Source of the DNA: Pseudomonas arcuscaelestis
GTDB taxonomy: Bacteria; Pseudomonadota; Gammaproteobacteria; Pseudomonadales; Pseudomonadaceae
DNA length: 59,635 bases
Direction: 5' to 3'
NCBI RefSeq assembly: GCF_016881005.1
Contig: NZ_JACOPV010000026.1
Location: 1 to 59,635 of the forward strand
The position numbers were made by a program, and so were the translations under genes. Under the pieces are notes generated by a model. The model was not told the DNA's origin, did not search any database, and saw only the letters and a list, made by a program, of their open reading frames with translations. Positions 25,367 to 34,411 of the stretch are shown here, one piece after another (position 1 is the first letter of the stretch; every line of letters begins with the position of its first letter).

Positions 25367-25927
25367 ATGCTGCGCCGTTTCGCTTTACTCTCGTTATTGG
25401 TGTTGTTGGGTGCTTGTTCAAACCACAATGTGACTCAGGACTATGACGCCAGCCGCGACTTTGCTGCCTACCGCAGTTGGGTCTGGCAGGAGCCTGCATT
25501 GCAGTACCGCCCTGATGATCCACGGATCAAGAGCGACCTGACCGAGCAGCGTATCCGCCAGGCCGTCGCCGGCCAGCTCGATCAACGTGGCTTGCGCCCG
25601 GCGCAAGGCAGTAGCCAAGGTGATCTGAAAATCCAGACGTACCTGATCGTCGAGGACCGTCAGCAACAGATCACCACCAATTACGGCGGTGCCTGGGGTG
25701 GCTACTGGGGCAACTACTGGGGCGGGCCGATGTACAACGAAACCCGTAGCGTCGACTACAAGGTGGCAACCATCCAGGTCGACATGTTCGATGGCAAGGA
25801 TGGCAAGCTGGTTTGGCGCGGCAGTGCCGAGCAAATCATGAACAACTATCCACCTAGCCCCGAAGAACGTAGCGAGGCGATCCAGAAGACTGTAACCAAT
25901 GCCCTGTCGAACTACCCACCACGTTAA
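25367..25927 (+). CDS. DUF4136 lipoprotein (paralogue)
   Basis: A 186-residue lipoprotein with lipobox LGAC (C16). It shares with its upstream neighbour the YDASRDFAAYRSWVWQEP start of the domain, LDQRGLRPAQGSSQGDL, and the C-terminal IQVDMFDGKDGKLVWRGSA. A Gly/Trp/Tyr-rich loop (GGAWGGYWGNYWGGP) replaces the YPYGG repeat. Function is unknown. Confidence 0.82.
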   Translation: MLRRFALLSLLVLLGACSNHNVTQDYDASRDFAAYRSWVWQEPALQYRPDDPRIKSDLTEQRIRQAVAGQLDQRGLRPAQGSSQGDLKIQTYLIVEDRQQQITTNYGGAWGGYWGNYWGGPMYNETRSVDYKVATIQVDMFDGKDGKLVWRGSAEQIMNNYPPSPEERSEAIQKTVTNALSNYPPR

Positions 25928-26009
25928 AGGCAAATGGCCAGCAACCTGACTACACTCTTGCCAATTGGGTGTGAGTTCAGGGGCCTCATCGCGGGGCAAA
26001 GGAGTGCGC

Positions 26010-27950
26010 GTGTCTTCTCGCTTCCCCGCAAGGCAGCGCGGTGCTATCGGCCTGATGGCTGCCCTGACCCTGGGCATGGGCTTGATGTTCATGTTGATGG
26101 TGATCGACAGCAGCAGACTTTACCTGGAACAGCGCCGCTTGCAGCGAATTGCCGATATGGCCGCGCTGGAGGCGGCAGGCCAGCGTGCTGTCTGCACCGG
26201 CAGCGGGCCACGCGCCGACACCTTGGCCCGAGTAGGCGCTGTTCGCAACGGCTTCGAGCTGAACGCCGGGCAATCGCTTGAAACCACCTGCGGTCGACTG
26301 CAAACCGGGGCAAACAGCTTGCGCAGCTTCAGTGTCGATTTGTCGCGCAATGAAGCAATCCGCGTGATCGCCACTACCCAGGTTGCCACCAGTGTCGCCG
26401 CAGGGGTCTGGGCCCTGGCCAATGGCAACAGCATTCCCGATACCACCCTCTTGAGTGCCCGAGCAGTCGCCGCTACCCCTAAACCGCCGCAGGCGATGCT
26501 GCGTATTCGCAGCACCCTGGCGACTGTCGACACGCGCCAGTCAGCGTTGCTAAATGCGTTGGTAGATCCCCTAGGTGGCCACGTTCAGCTCGACCTGCTG
26601 GGCTGGCAGGGCCTGGGGAAAACCGAGATAAATCTCCTCAGCTACCTCGACCAGTTGGCAATCGAAGTGGGGGTCAGCGCCGGTGATTACCAGCAACTGC
26701 TGCGCGCCGATGCCAGCGCAGCAAAACTGATCGAAGCCGCCCTGAAAGTGCTGCAAAGGGGCGGTGCGGCAGTCGATGTGGTGAATAACCTGAGCAAGCT
26801 TGTCGTTGGTGTCGACAGTACTCGGATACTCCATCTGGGCGACATACTCGACCTGCAAAGTGGCACGACCAAAGCCGGCCTGGATGCCAGTCTGCAACTG
26901 CTGGACCTGCTGCAAAGCGTGATCCTGCTGTCGACCAAGGACAGCGCCGCCGTCGTCGAAATGCCGATCAACGTGTTGGGACTGGTCAATGGCAAGGTCC
27001 GCATCAAGGTGATCGAACCCCAGCAGATTTCTGCCATCGGCAACCCGCAGACCGACCTGATCAAGGTGCACACAGCACAGATACGAACATTGATTTCCCT
27101 CGATCTGCCGGTGCTGAAAACCGTCATCGGTCTGGTCAACGCCGTGCTTGACCTTGCCACGCCCTTGACCAACATCCTCGATAATCTGCTTGGCCTCAAT
27201 TTATTCGGCACCGTGGAGTCGTTGACCTGTGCCTTGGGCATTCCTTGCAAAGTCAGTGATATCCAACTGCTGCCAGGCACTGTCAGTCTGGATGTCGGTA
27301 TCGAGGTAGCACGCGCTACCAGCCAGGTGAGTGGCTACAGCTGCGCGCCGGAAAAAACCCTGACCGCACGCACTGACAGTGCAGCAACCGATCTGGCGGT
27401 GGGACAGTTCAAGGATCGCAACGCCTTTTTTGCCACCGGCGTGAATGCGGTAACCCCACTACCGCTGATTGATATCGGCACCAATGTTTGCAGTCGGCTT
27501 CTGTTTCTTCCAGCCGTGTGCGGCACTCGGGTTCCGTTTGCCGGAGGAGGCATTGGCCTGAAGGTGAACACCGCCTTGTTGGCAAGCACTGCCACTAACC
27601 TCAAATTTGCACCTGCCGAGCACACACCGCCTAACATCGACCAGGTACCTGCTTACCTGAGCACAACCGCCAGTAACATCATCAGCAGTCTGAACCAGAC
27701 CATCGATGGCATTGAGCTACAGGCATACAAGCCCCTCAACGGCAACCTCCTGGGTGGCATATTGACGCTGACTGCCGGGCTCCTGAACGACGTCAAAGCC
27801 ATTCTCGAGCCCTTGATCAGACATCTGTTGAGCCCCTTGGTAGATCCGCTGGTCAATGCCTTGCTCAAAGCCCTGGGCATCGATCTGGTCAAAGTTGAAG
27901 TCGGGGCCAACCTGACCTGTTCCAGCAGTCGTGCTCAGTTGGTGCTTTGA
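26010..27950 (+). CDS. tadG: Tad pilus assembly protein TadG-like
   Basis: A 646-residue protein started at GTG 26010, which has GGAG 5 nt upstream. The N-terminus has the TadE/TadG class signature: a basic RQRGAIGLMAALTLG segment leading into one transmembrane helix (about 15-35), then a long periplasmic region with repeated cysteine pairs and a C-terminal stretch of hydrophobic helices. TadG is a pseudopilin-like envelope component of the Flp pilus machine. In P. aeruginosa tadG follows pprB within the cluster; here it stands left of pprA on the opposite strand, and its last 16 nt overlap the 3' end of pprA. Confidence 0.75.
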   Translation: MSSRFPARQRGAIGLMAALTLGMGLMFMLMVIDSSRLYLEQRRLQRIADMAALEAAGQRAVCTGSGPRADTLARVGAVRNGFELNAGQSLETTCGRLQTGANSLRSFSVDLSRNEAIRVIATTQVATSVAAGVWALANGNSIPDTTLLSARAVAATPKPPQAMLRIRSTLATVDTRQSALLNALVDPLGGHVQLDLLGWQGLGKTEINLLSYLDQLAIEVGVSAGDYQQLLRADASAAKLIEAALKVLQRGGAAVDVVNNLSKLVVGVDSTRILHLGDILDLQSGTTKAGLDASLQLLDLLQSVILLSTKDSAAVVEMPINVLGLVNGKVRIKVIEPQQISAIGNPQTDLIKVHTAQIRTLISLDLPVLKTVIGLVNAVLDLATPLTNILDNLLGLNLFGTVESLTCALGIPCKVSDIQLLPGTVSLDVGIEVARATSQVSGYSCAPEKTLTARTDSAATDLAVGQFKDRNAFFATGVNAVTPLPLIDIGTNVCSRLLFLPAVCGTRVPFAGGGIGLKVNTALLASTATNLKFAPAEHTPPNIDQVPAYLSTTASNIISSLNQTIDGIELQAYKPLNGNLLGGILTLTAGLLNDVKAILEPLIRHLLSPLVDPLVNALLKALGIDLVKVEVGANLTCSSSRAQLVL

Positions 27951-30631
27951 GTGGGGAGTTCGATACAGAACCGAGCCCCCTCCGTACTGTTCTTTACGCT
28001 CAGACAGCCACCCATGGCGTTGACGATCCCGTAACTGACCGACAAGCCCAGGCCGGTGCCGACACCGACAGGCTTGGTGGTGAAGAAGGGTTCGAAAATC
28101 CGTTCCAGCAGACGAGGCTCGATACCCGCGCCATTGTCTTCGACCAAGATCCGTACCTGGGACTCATCCACTTCCATGCGCAAGCTGATCCAGGGCTGCA
28201 ATTGGCGATGCTGTTCGCGCCGTGCCAGCAACGCATCACGCGCATTGACCAGCAAGTTGATCAACACTTGCTCCAACTGGTCTTGATGGCCGCTCACCAG
28301 ACACTGCGCTTGCGGTTTGGTAACGCGTAGCTCCACGCCTTTGCCGCGCAAGCCATCGGCTAGCAGCGACAAGGCACCGTCCGCGGCCTGCCAGGGCTCG
28401 AACAACTGCGGCTCGACCGCCGAGCGGCGACCGAACACGCGCATGTGATCCACCACTCGCGAGGCACGCAGCACCTGCGCGTCGATACGTTTGAGCTTGT
28501 CCTGCAGATAGTCAATCTGCACGTCGCCGTTCTCCAGCCGCTTCAACGCGTTGACCACGGCCATGCGCATCACATTCAGAGGCTGGTTGATCTCATGGGC
28601 AAGGCCGGTGGCCATTTCGCCGAGCGTGGCCATTTTTGCACTTTGCATCAGCTGCTGATGGGTCCGGCGCACCTGTGTGTTGTCGCGTCCCACGGCCTGC
28701 ACTTCTACCAAGCGCCCTTGATCGTCGAACAGGCCACGGTCCGCCCACACCCACCAGGCATGCTCGCGCCCCGGCAACTCCAGGCAGATTTCTGCAGTGC
28801 TCACCGGCTGCGCCACGCTCAGACTGGCAAGGCGTTGAACAAATTCCTCGCGCTGCGCTGCAGACATCCAACGTCCCAGGTTCATACCGCTCAACTGCGC
28901 GGGGGGATACTCCAGGTAGTCGGCCAGCGGCTGGTTGCCGAACAGCAGGTTCAAATCCGGCGTGTAACGACAGATCATTGCCGGAGAGTCTTCGACCAAC
29001 ACCCGGTAGCGTTCTTCACTGACCCGCAAACGTTCGGTCGCCTCGGTTGTTTCAGTGATATCCAGCCATATCCCGACGACTTCGACCGGCATGCCCAGAT
29101 CATCTCGCAGCAGGCGCGCTTCATCGAGCACCCAGTGATAACCGCCATGGTGATCACATAAACGATAGCGACTGCGTACCTGACCCTCGCGCAACAACGT
29201 GCGCGTGCGCGCCAGCCACAGTGCCTGATCTTCGGGGTGGACCCATTGCCCCGGCTGCAGCGGTGCTTGCTCTGTTTGCGTCCAACCAAGCATCGGTTGC
29301 AGGCTGGCGCTGAAGAACTCAGCCTGCAGGGCACCCTCGACATAGCGCTGGATGTAGATCACCGCAGGCGAGCTGGCAATCAGGTTTTCCAGGCGTGCCT
29401 GGGCGGTGCTGGCCTGTAGCTGTTGGCTTTTGCTATCACTGATGTCGAGCATGAAGCCCAGCAAGTGACGATGCTCACCACTACCGCGCACTTGTCCGCA
29501 CAGGCGATACCAGCGCGGATTGGCAGCCAGGTTGTTATCGAGCAAACGCAGGCTCAGGTGCAAGGCACAGCCATCGCGCTGCAACTCGCCGAGTGCAAGT
29601 TGCGCGGCCTCGCGGTCAGCCGGGTGCACCCGGCTCAGCCACTGGCTGATGGTCAACTGCGTTGGCATTCCCAGGCTTGTCGCCAAGCCCGGGTCCAGTT
29701 GCAGAGTGGTCTCGCACAATCGCCATTGCCACCAACCTGCACCTAATTGCAGTTGCAGGCTGTCCAGCCGCTCACTTTGTTGTTGCAGAGCAAATGTCGT
29801 CAAACGGCTCACCAACGGCTCGGCATACGCAGCGCAAGCACTGAGTGCATCTGCCGAGTTGAGCGCGTCGAACGAACCAAAACACATCAACCAGGCCTGG
29901 ACCACGTGCCCCTGCCCATAGGGCAGCAAATAAGCCGGGGTGTGCGCCAGCAGGCTGTGCAAGCCTGCATGGGAGGTGCTCGAGACCACTTGTCCCGGCG
30001 TCAGTCGATCCAACAACGGCCCGATCGTTTCATCGCTGGGCCAATGCAATGGGTCACCGCTGCTGACATAGGTTTTCCAGCCCTGCTCTCCTTGCAAAAA
30101 CACCCGTCCGGCATGAGCCCGCCAATGATGAACCAGCCATTGCAGCTGCTCCTGGGCCACCTTGTCCAAGCGTTCAGTCGAGCAATTGCGCAACTCGGCG
30201 GCCAAATGGCTGGTCAAGTGGCGCTGACGTTCGGCGCCCAGCGATTGCTGGCGGTGCTGCAACAGATCGCCGATATCGAACAGCTGCAACAACCACCCCC
30301 CAGACTGATTCAGCAACCAGCCACGGGTATGCAGGGTGGCGCCACCGGCCGCCTTGAAATCCAGATCCAGGGGGTGGGCCTGCCAGTCCAAGAGATCGCC
30401 TTCAAGCACAAGCAAACTGTGGGGCTGCACGTAATCGTGCAATCGCGATTCGTTGTGCTGCGGCAAGGCCAACGCCGAACGCAAAGGGCCGGCAATGCGC
30501 AGTACCTTGGCACTATCGTCGAGCCATAGCTGCAATCCCACTGCTGGCACCTGGGCGGTAGGTTCCGGCACCACGCTCACCGGGGTTATGCGCGCACGCC
30601 AACGCTCGAACAACCGTTGTCCGCCGCTCAA
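27935..30631 (-). CDS. pprA: Sensor histidine kinase PprA (Tad/Flp pilus control)
   Basis: An 898-residue multi-PAS kinase without obvious transmembrane segments. At least three PAS/PAC modules occupy about residues 310-650 (e.g. YRVLVEDSPAMICRYTPDLNLLFGN), followed by the HisKA domain with H679 in GLAHEINQPLNVMRM and an HATPase domain ending GLGLSVSYGIVNAMGG. It would autophosphorylate and donate phosphate to PprB. The predicted start is TTG at 30631, overlapping the tadF stop as TTGA, which suggests translational coupling. No receiver domain is attached. Confidence 0.85.
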   Translation of the reverse strand: MSGGQRLFERWRARITPVSVVPEPTAQVPAVGLQLWLDDSAKVLRIAGPLRSALALPQHNESRLHDYVQPHSLLVLEGDLLDWQAHPLDLDFKAAGGATLHTRGWLLNQSGGWLLQLFDIGDLLQHRQQSLGAERQRHLTSHLAAELRNCSTERLDKVAQEQLQWLVHHWRAHAGRVFLQGEQGWKTYVSSGDPLHWPSDETIGPLLDRLTPGQVVSSTSHAGLHSLLAHTPAYLLPYGQGHVVQAWLMCFGSFDALNSADALSACAAYAEPLVSRLTTFALQQQSERLDSLQLQLGAGWWQWRLCETTLQLDPGLATSLGMPTQLTISQWLSRVHPADREAAQLALGELQRDGCALHLSLRLLDNNLAANPRWYRLCGQVRGSGEHRHLLGFMLDISDSKSQQLQASTAQARLENLIASSPAVIYIQRYVEGALQAEFFSASLQPMLGWTQTEQAPLQPGQWVHPEDQALWLARTRTLLREGQVRSRYRLCDHHGGYHWVLDEARLLRDDLGMPVEVVGIWLDITETTEATERLRVSEERYRVLVEDSPAMICRYTPDLNLLFGNQPLADYLEYPPAQLSGMNLGRWMSAAQREEFVQRLASLSVAQPVSTAEICLELPGREHAWWVWADRGLFDDQGRLVEVQAVGRDNTQVRRTHQQLMQSAKMATLGEMATGLAHEINQPLNVMRMAVVNALKRLENGDVQIDYLQDKLKRIDAQVLRASRVVDHMRVFGRRSAVEPQLFEPWQAADGALSLLADGLRGKGVELRVTKPQAQCLVSGHQDQLEQVLINLLVNARDALLARREQHRQLQPWISLRMEVDESQVRILVEDNGAGIEPRLLERIFEPFFTTKPVGVGTGLGLSVSYGIVNAMGGCLSVKNSTEGARFCIELPTQSTN

Positions 30632-31071
30632 AGTTGCAGGCTCGCTTCGGCCTTCAGGCTCGCGGGTAATCGCGGTACTTCTCCGATTGCCGGTAAGTCG
30701 AGCACCGGCAGTACAGCGGTCAGCTTGGCTTTGGCGTACTCGATTTTTACCGTCAACAGGTTACCCGGCGTCAACGCAACGCTGGCATCACTGGCAAGCT
30801 GAAAATCCAAGGATGCGGGCATCCACGCCAACTGTTTGCCGAGCACATCCTTGGCCATTTTGTCGACGTCATCACGATAGCTTGCGCTGGTTGGGTCCAG
30901 GGCCACGCAACGGCGCACTGCCTCGCTGCTGGCCTGGTTGAACGACTGCAGCATCAGCATCGGCAAGCCGTAGCTGACCACCCCATAGAAGACTGCGAAA
31001 AAGATCACGAACACCGCCACGAATTCCAGCGCCGCAGCGCCTTTTTGCCGTTTCCCCAAGCCTGCTTTCAT
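30628..31071 (-). CDS. tadF: Tad pilus minor pseudopilin TadF/TadE-like
   Basis: A 147-residue TadE/F-type protein. The basic RQKGAAALEFVAVFVIFFAVFYGVV segment (residues 8-32) is the class signature: a prepilin-like leader with Glu at the fifth position after the Gly-Ala junction, then a single TM helix. Processing by FppA is expected. The ATG at 31071 is chosen because upstream codons in frame are not family-like. It is divergent from fppA with 74 nt between starts and is coupled to pprA. Confidence 0.8.
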   Translation of the reverse strand: MKAGLGKRQKGAAALEFVAVFVIFFAVFYGVVSYGLPMLMLQSFNQASSEAVRRCVALDPTSASYRDDVDKMAKDVLGKQLAWMPASLDFQLASDASVALTPGNLLTVKIEYAKAKLTAVLPVLDLPAIGEVPRLPASLKAEASLQL

Positions 31072-31145
31072 GATCGCGTCTACCCTGACAGTGACACCTG
31101 ATTGACAGCATAGAATCATTCACAACAAAGGGATGCATTTCGCCG

Positions 31146-31616
31146 ATGCAAAGTATTGTCCTGCTGATGTGGCTTGCCCTGTGCGCTGAACAAGACCTGC
31201 GTGAGCGCCAGATTGCCAACACCCTGACCCTGGGCGCAGCGACATGCGCGTTGGGATATTTGTTCATTACCGGACACACCTGGATAGGTGCCGACGCCAG
31301 CGAAGGGGGCTGGGCGCTGGCGATCGTCATGCTCTTGACCTTGCCGGGCTACATGCTCGGTCGCTTCGGTGCAGGTGACGTAAAGCTGCTTGCGGCGCTG
31401 GCCCTGGCCACTGATCGCATGTACGTGCTGGGCACTTTTATCGGTGCCGGGATTGCGGTGTTGCTCTGGCTGGCCAGCCGCCGCTGGCTGTGGTCGCTTC
31501 TCAGTCAAAAGGTTAGGAACCGTATCAAGCAGCTGACTGAAGACTTGTCAAATAAACAACCTTTCGCGCCGTTCATCCTTGCAGGGTTCATCCTCGCGGC
31601 GGTGTGGGTGCAGTAG
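31146..31616 (+). CDS. fppA: Flp prepilin peptidase FppA (TadV/CpaA type)
   Basis: A 156-residue A24-family aspartic prepilin peptidase with several transmembrane helices. The two catalytic aspartates are D17 (AEQDLRERQIAN) and D78 (FGAGDVKL, the GxGD motif). It lacks the N-terminal methyltransferase domain of PilD, as expected for Tad-dedicated enzymes. It would cleave the Flp, TadF and possibly TadG leaders. pprB follows on the same strand after about 110 nt. Confidence 0.88.
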   Translation: MQSIVLLMWLALCAEQDLRERQIANTLTLGAATCALGYLFITGHTWIGADASEGGWALAIVMLLTLPGYMLGRFGAGDVKLLAALALATDRMYVLGTFIGAGIAVLLWLASRRWLWSLLSQKVRNRIKQLTEDLSNKQPFAPFILAGFILAAVWVQ

Positions 31617-31726
31617 TCGCACCGCGTGTACATAATCGCGAAGTCCGACTACTTTCTAGAGAGCCAGAGGCCAACTGCAAGGCTCCCGGCCCAAAGAAAC
31701 AAGGACTTCTGAGCAGGGAGCAGCGC

Positions 31727-32509
31727 GTGATAAATACCGTCAGTGAGGTAAAGATACTGGTGGTCGACGATCAACCTGAGGTCGTCGATGAGTTAAGCGA
31801 GTTTTTACAAAGCAGCGGCTACTGTTGCGTGCCCTGTTTGTCCAGTTCCCAGGCCATTGAGTGCTTTGCCGCCGATCCCGCTATCGGCCTGGTATTGTGC
31901 GATCTGCACATGCCGGAGTGCGATGGAGTAGAGCTGTTCAGGGCGCTCAAGGTAATTGCCGGCCCGCATCGCTTGTTCGAAGCCATCATGCTGACCGGCG
32001 GCGATGATAAACAGGATCTGATCAGGGCGTTGCGCGAAGGCTTTGCCGACTACTACCAGAAACCCGTGAACCTGAACGAACTACTCGAAGGCGTGCAGCG
32101 CCAGGAGGCTGCGCTGCAGCAACGCCAGCAGAGTTTCCAGCATTTAGGCGACCTGAACCAGAAACTGCAGTTTCTCGCCGACTCCATCGATGATCTCTAT
32201 CAAGACCTGGAAAAAGCCCGCGGCCTGGGTGCGCATCGCCGTGCTACCGATGCTGAAGAGTCGATTGCCAACGACAGCCTTCCGAGCATTTTCGAGAAAC
32301 TCTCACCTCGCCAACTTGAAGTGGCGCGCCTGGTCAGCAAAGGCAAGACCAACTACCAGATCGCCTGCGAGCTGGGCATAACCGAAAACACGGTAAAGCT
32401 CTATGTGTCGCAGGTACTGCGCCTGACCCACATGCACAACCGCACGCAGTTGGCGTTGGCCTTGGCGCCAGGCAACTCGCCGTTGCATCTGCGTGTAACG
32501 GCGCACTGA
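31727..32509 (+). CDS. pprB: Response regulator PprB (LuxR-type output)
   Basis: A 260-residue two-domain regulator. The receiver domain (about residues 6-125) has phosphoacceptor D59 in LCDLHMPE and lysine in YQKPVN; a coiled linker leads to a C-terminal LuxR/GerE HTH (about 190-250, LSPRQLEVARLVSKGKTNYQIACELGITENTVKLYV). The GTG at 31727 has GGGAG 6 nt upstream; the frame extends left without a credible start. By analogy with P. aeruginosa it activates flp-tad-rcp and other surface adhesion genes under PprA control. Confidence 0.87.
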   Translation: MINTVSEVKILVVDDQPEVVDELSEFLQSSGYCCVPCLSSSQAIECFAADPAIGLVLCDLHMPECDGVELFRALKVIAGPHRLFEAIMLTGGDDKQDLIRALREGFADYYQKPVNLNELLEGVQRQEAALQQRQQSFQHLGDLNQKLQFLADSIDDLYQDLEKARGLGAHRRATDAEESIANDSLPSIFEKLSPRQLEVARLVSKGKTNYQIACELGITENTVKLYVSQVLRLTHMHNRTQLALALAPGNSPLHLRVTAH

Positions 32510-32512
32510 CGA

Positions 32513-32776
32513 TTACTTGTCGGACGAACCGACCGACTCCCAACGGTAGAAGTCCGGAAGCGCATATTTATAGCTGTCCAGCCAGCGCTGCATGCTCTGC
32601 TCGCGCTCCTTGGGCGTGGCTGTCTGCTGGATCTTCGAGGCTTGCCGGTTGCTGGCCTGCATCTGCAGCCAGGACTCGGTGACCGTTTGCGTCTTGGCTG
32701 ATGGCTGTGGCTCAACTGCCAGGGCAGCCAATGGCAGTGAGCCTAAGGTAATCAGTAGTAACCCTGCTGGTTTCAT
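32513..32776 (-). CDS. DUF3613 periplasmic protein of the Tad locus (PA4298-like)
   Basis: An 87-residue protein with a signal peptide (MKPAGLLLITLGSLPLAALA, cleavage before VEP). The mature part is charged and ends in SYKYALPDFYRWESVG, typical of DUF3613. It starts 7 nt after tadD with GAGG upstream of the ATG at 32776 and is the last gene of the rcp-tad operon. Function is unknown. Confidence 0.75.
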   Translation of the reverse strand: MKPAGLLLITLGSLPLAALAVEPQPSAKTQTVTESWLQMQASNRQASKIQQTATPKEREQSMQRWLDSYKYALPDFYRWESVGSSDK

Positions 32777-32783
32777 AAACACC

Positions 32784-33509
32784 TCACTGTTGCCCGCGTG
32801 AAGGAGTAGCGTCCTGGATCGCCGCCACCTGATCCGCAGCGACCGACGAGGTACCCGATTTTTTCAACAGATCGGCGCGCGATCTGGCCTCGCTGAATTG
32901 CGCGGGGCTGAGGTTGAAACGCGACACCAGATCAGCCGCCTGCTGCCACTTGTCCTGATACAACAGCAGGCTGACCAGATTGACAGCTGCCAATGCATTG
33001 TTGTCCTTGAGCTCAATTGCGGTTAGAAACTCGAAACGCGCCTGCTCGACATTGCCCAGATTGAGGTACACCACCCCCAGGTCATTGCGCACCTTCTCGT
33101 TGGTGGGGGCCAGGCGAACGGCGCGCAGCAAATGGCGCTGGGCCTGCAGATTGTCACCGCGCGCTGCTGAGAGTTGCCCCAAACCATGCTCCGCCTCGGC
33201 AGCCATGCAACCACCGAGCAAACTGCGATACAGCGACTCGGCCTCGCTGCGCCCGAGCAGCCGCAAAACCTTGGCCTTGCGCAGACGCACCTGGGCCATG
33301 TCGGCAGGCAATACTTCCAGATGGGCCAGGCTGGCATGGGGACGGCCTTCATTGAGCATTTCGTCCGCCATGCTCAAGGCCAACTCTTGGCTGGAATCGG
33401 GCTTGGCACAACTGGCACTGCTCCCCGGCAACGCCAACCACGGCCCGCCAGTCTCGGTGGCACAGCCGCCGAGCAACAACAGGCTCATGACTACCATGAC
33501 TGCTTTCAT
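32784..33509 (-). CDS. tadD: Tad pilus assembly lipoprotein TadD (TPR)
   Basis: A 241-residue lipoprotein with lipobox LLGGC (about residue 16) and tandem tetratricopeptide repeats between about residues 65 and 190 (APTNEKVRNDLGVVYLNLGNVEQARFEFLTAIEL is the clearest pair). It is a pilotin-like factor for secretin assembly in Tad systems. The ATG at 33509 has GGAGAGG upstream. Confidence 0.83.
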   Translation of the reverse strand: MKAVMVVMSLLLLGGCATETGGPWLALPGSSASCAKPDSSQELALSMADEMLNEGRPHASLAHLEVLPADMAQVRLRKAKVLRLLGRSEAESLYRSLLGGCMAAEAEHGLGQLSAARGDNLQAQRHLLRAVRLAPTNEKVRNDLGVVYLNLGNVEQARFEFLTAIELKDNNALAAVNLVSLLLYQDKWQQAADLVSRFNLSPAQFSEARSRADLLKKSGTSSVAADQVAAIQDATPSRGQQ

Positions 33510-33522
33510 CCATGCCTCTCCT

Positions 33523-34410
33523 TTACGAGCCCATTGCTTTTGCCAACGCAGTGAAGCCGGGACCGGCCAACACAATCAGCAACGCAGGAAACAGAAATAC
33601 CATCATCACCATCGACATTTTTGCGGACATCTTCGATACCCGCTCCTGCATCCGCGTCAGCCGCCGGTCGTCGAGCAGTTGCTTGAGCGCCAGCAGTGAT
33701 TTCATCGCCCCGCCACCTTGGGCAAGCAACTGCTGAAGAATCACACAGGTGTCAGTGAACTCATCCACCGCCAACAGCTGTGCGGTTTTCTCAAGCTCCG
33801 GCGCCAACGCCAATCCGGAATCGACCCGAAGCAATATGCCGCGCAACTCTTCGCTGAGCGCTGGCAGCGGTTGCCGCGATTCCTTGCTCAACACACGCAA
33901 ACCCTGCTCCACGGCCAAGCCTGATTCGAACAGAATGCGCAGCAAGGGAATGAAGGTCGACACTTCACCAATGATCTGTTGCTGACGTCGAGCTGCCGCC
34001 ACTGCCAACACGCGTTTAGGCAGCAGGTAACCAACCCCCAGCGCACACATCGGCACCACGGGCCAAGCACTCTGGCTGTGCTGGTAGAAGGTGTGTTCGA
34101 TGACCACGCCAACGCCCAGGGCCAGCACAGGCACACCGACCTGACAGGCAGCAAACAAGGCGCGCTGACGGCTACGCCGCCACCCCACGCGGTCGAGCAG
34201 CAGCCGGGTTTCCGCGTCGAAGTTAAGCAGTCGCTGGGCAAGCGCACTGCTGCCCACCTGTTGCATCCAGTCATCCAGGCGGTTGTCACGGTTCAGTCGA
34301 CCTTGCAAACGCTGGGCGACCAGACGCTGCCTGCGTTGCTGGCGCAGAAACTGCCCGAGCAACAGCACAAACGCGACGAAAAACAGGGCGGCACAGAGCA
34401 TCAGGATCAT
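33523..34410 (-). CDS. tadC: Tad inner-membrane platform protein TadC
   Basis: A 295-residue type II secretion F domain protein with one TM helix near the N-terminus, two around the middle (residues about 100-150) and one at the C-terminal end. The T2SSF core includes STFIPLLRILFESGLAVEQGLRVL. It forms the membrane platform with TadB. It begins 1 nt after the tadB stop. Confidence 0.85.
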   Translation of the reverse strand: MILMLCAALFFVAFVLLLGQFLRQQRRQRLVAQRLQGRLNRDNRLDDWMQQVGSSALAQRLLNFDAETRLLLDRVGWRRSRQRALFAACQVGVPVLALGVGVVIEHTFYQHSQSAWPVVPMCALGVGYLLPKRVLAVAAARRQQQIIGEVSTFIPLLRILFESGLAVEQGLRVLSKESRQPLPALSEELRGILLRVDSGLALAPELEKTAQLLAVDEFTDTCVILQQLLAQGGGAMKSLLALKQLLDDRRLTRMQERVSKMSAKMSMVMMVFLFPALLIVLAGPGFTALAKAMGS

Positions 34411-34411
34411 T

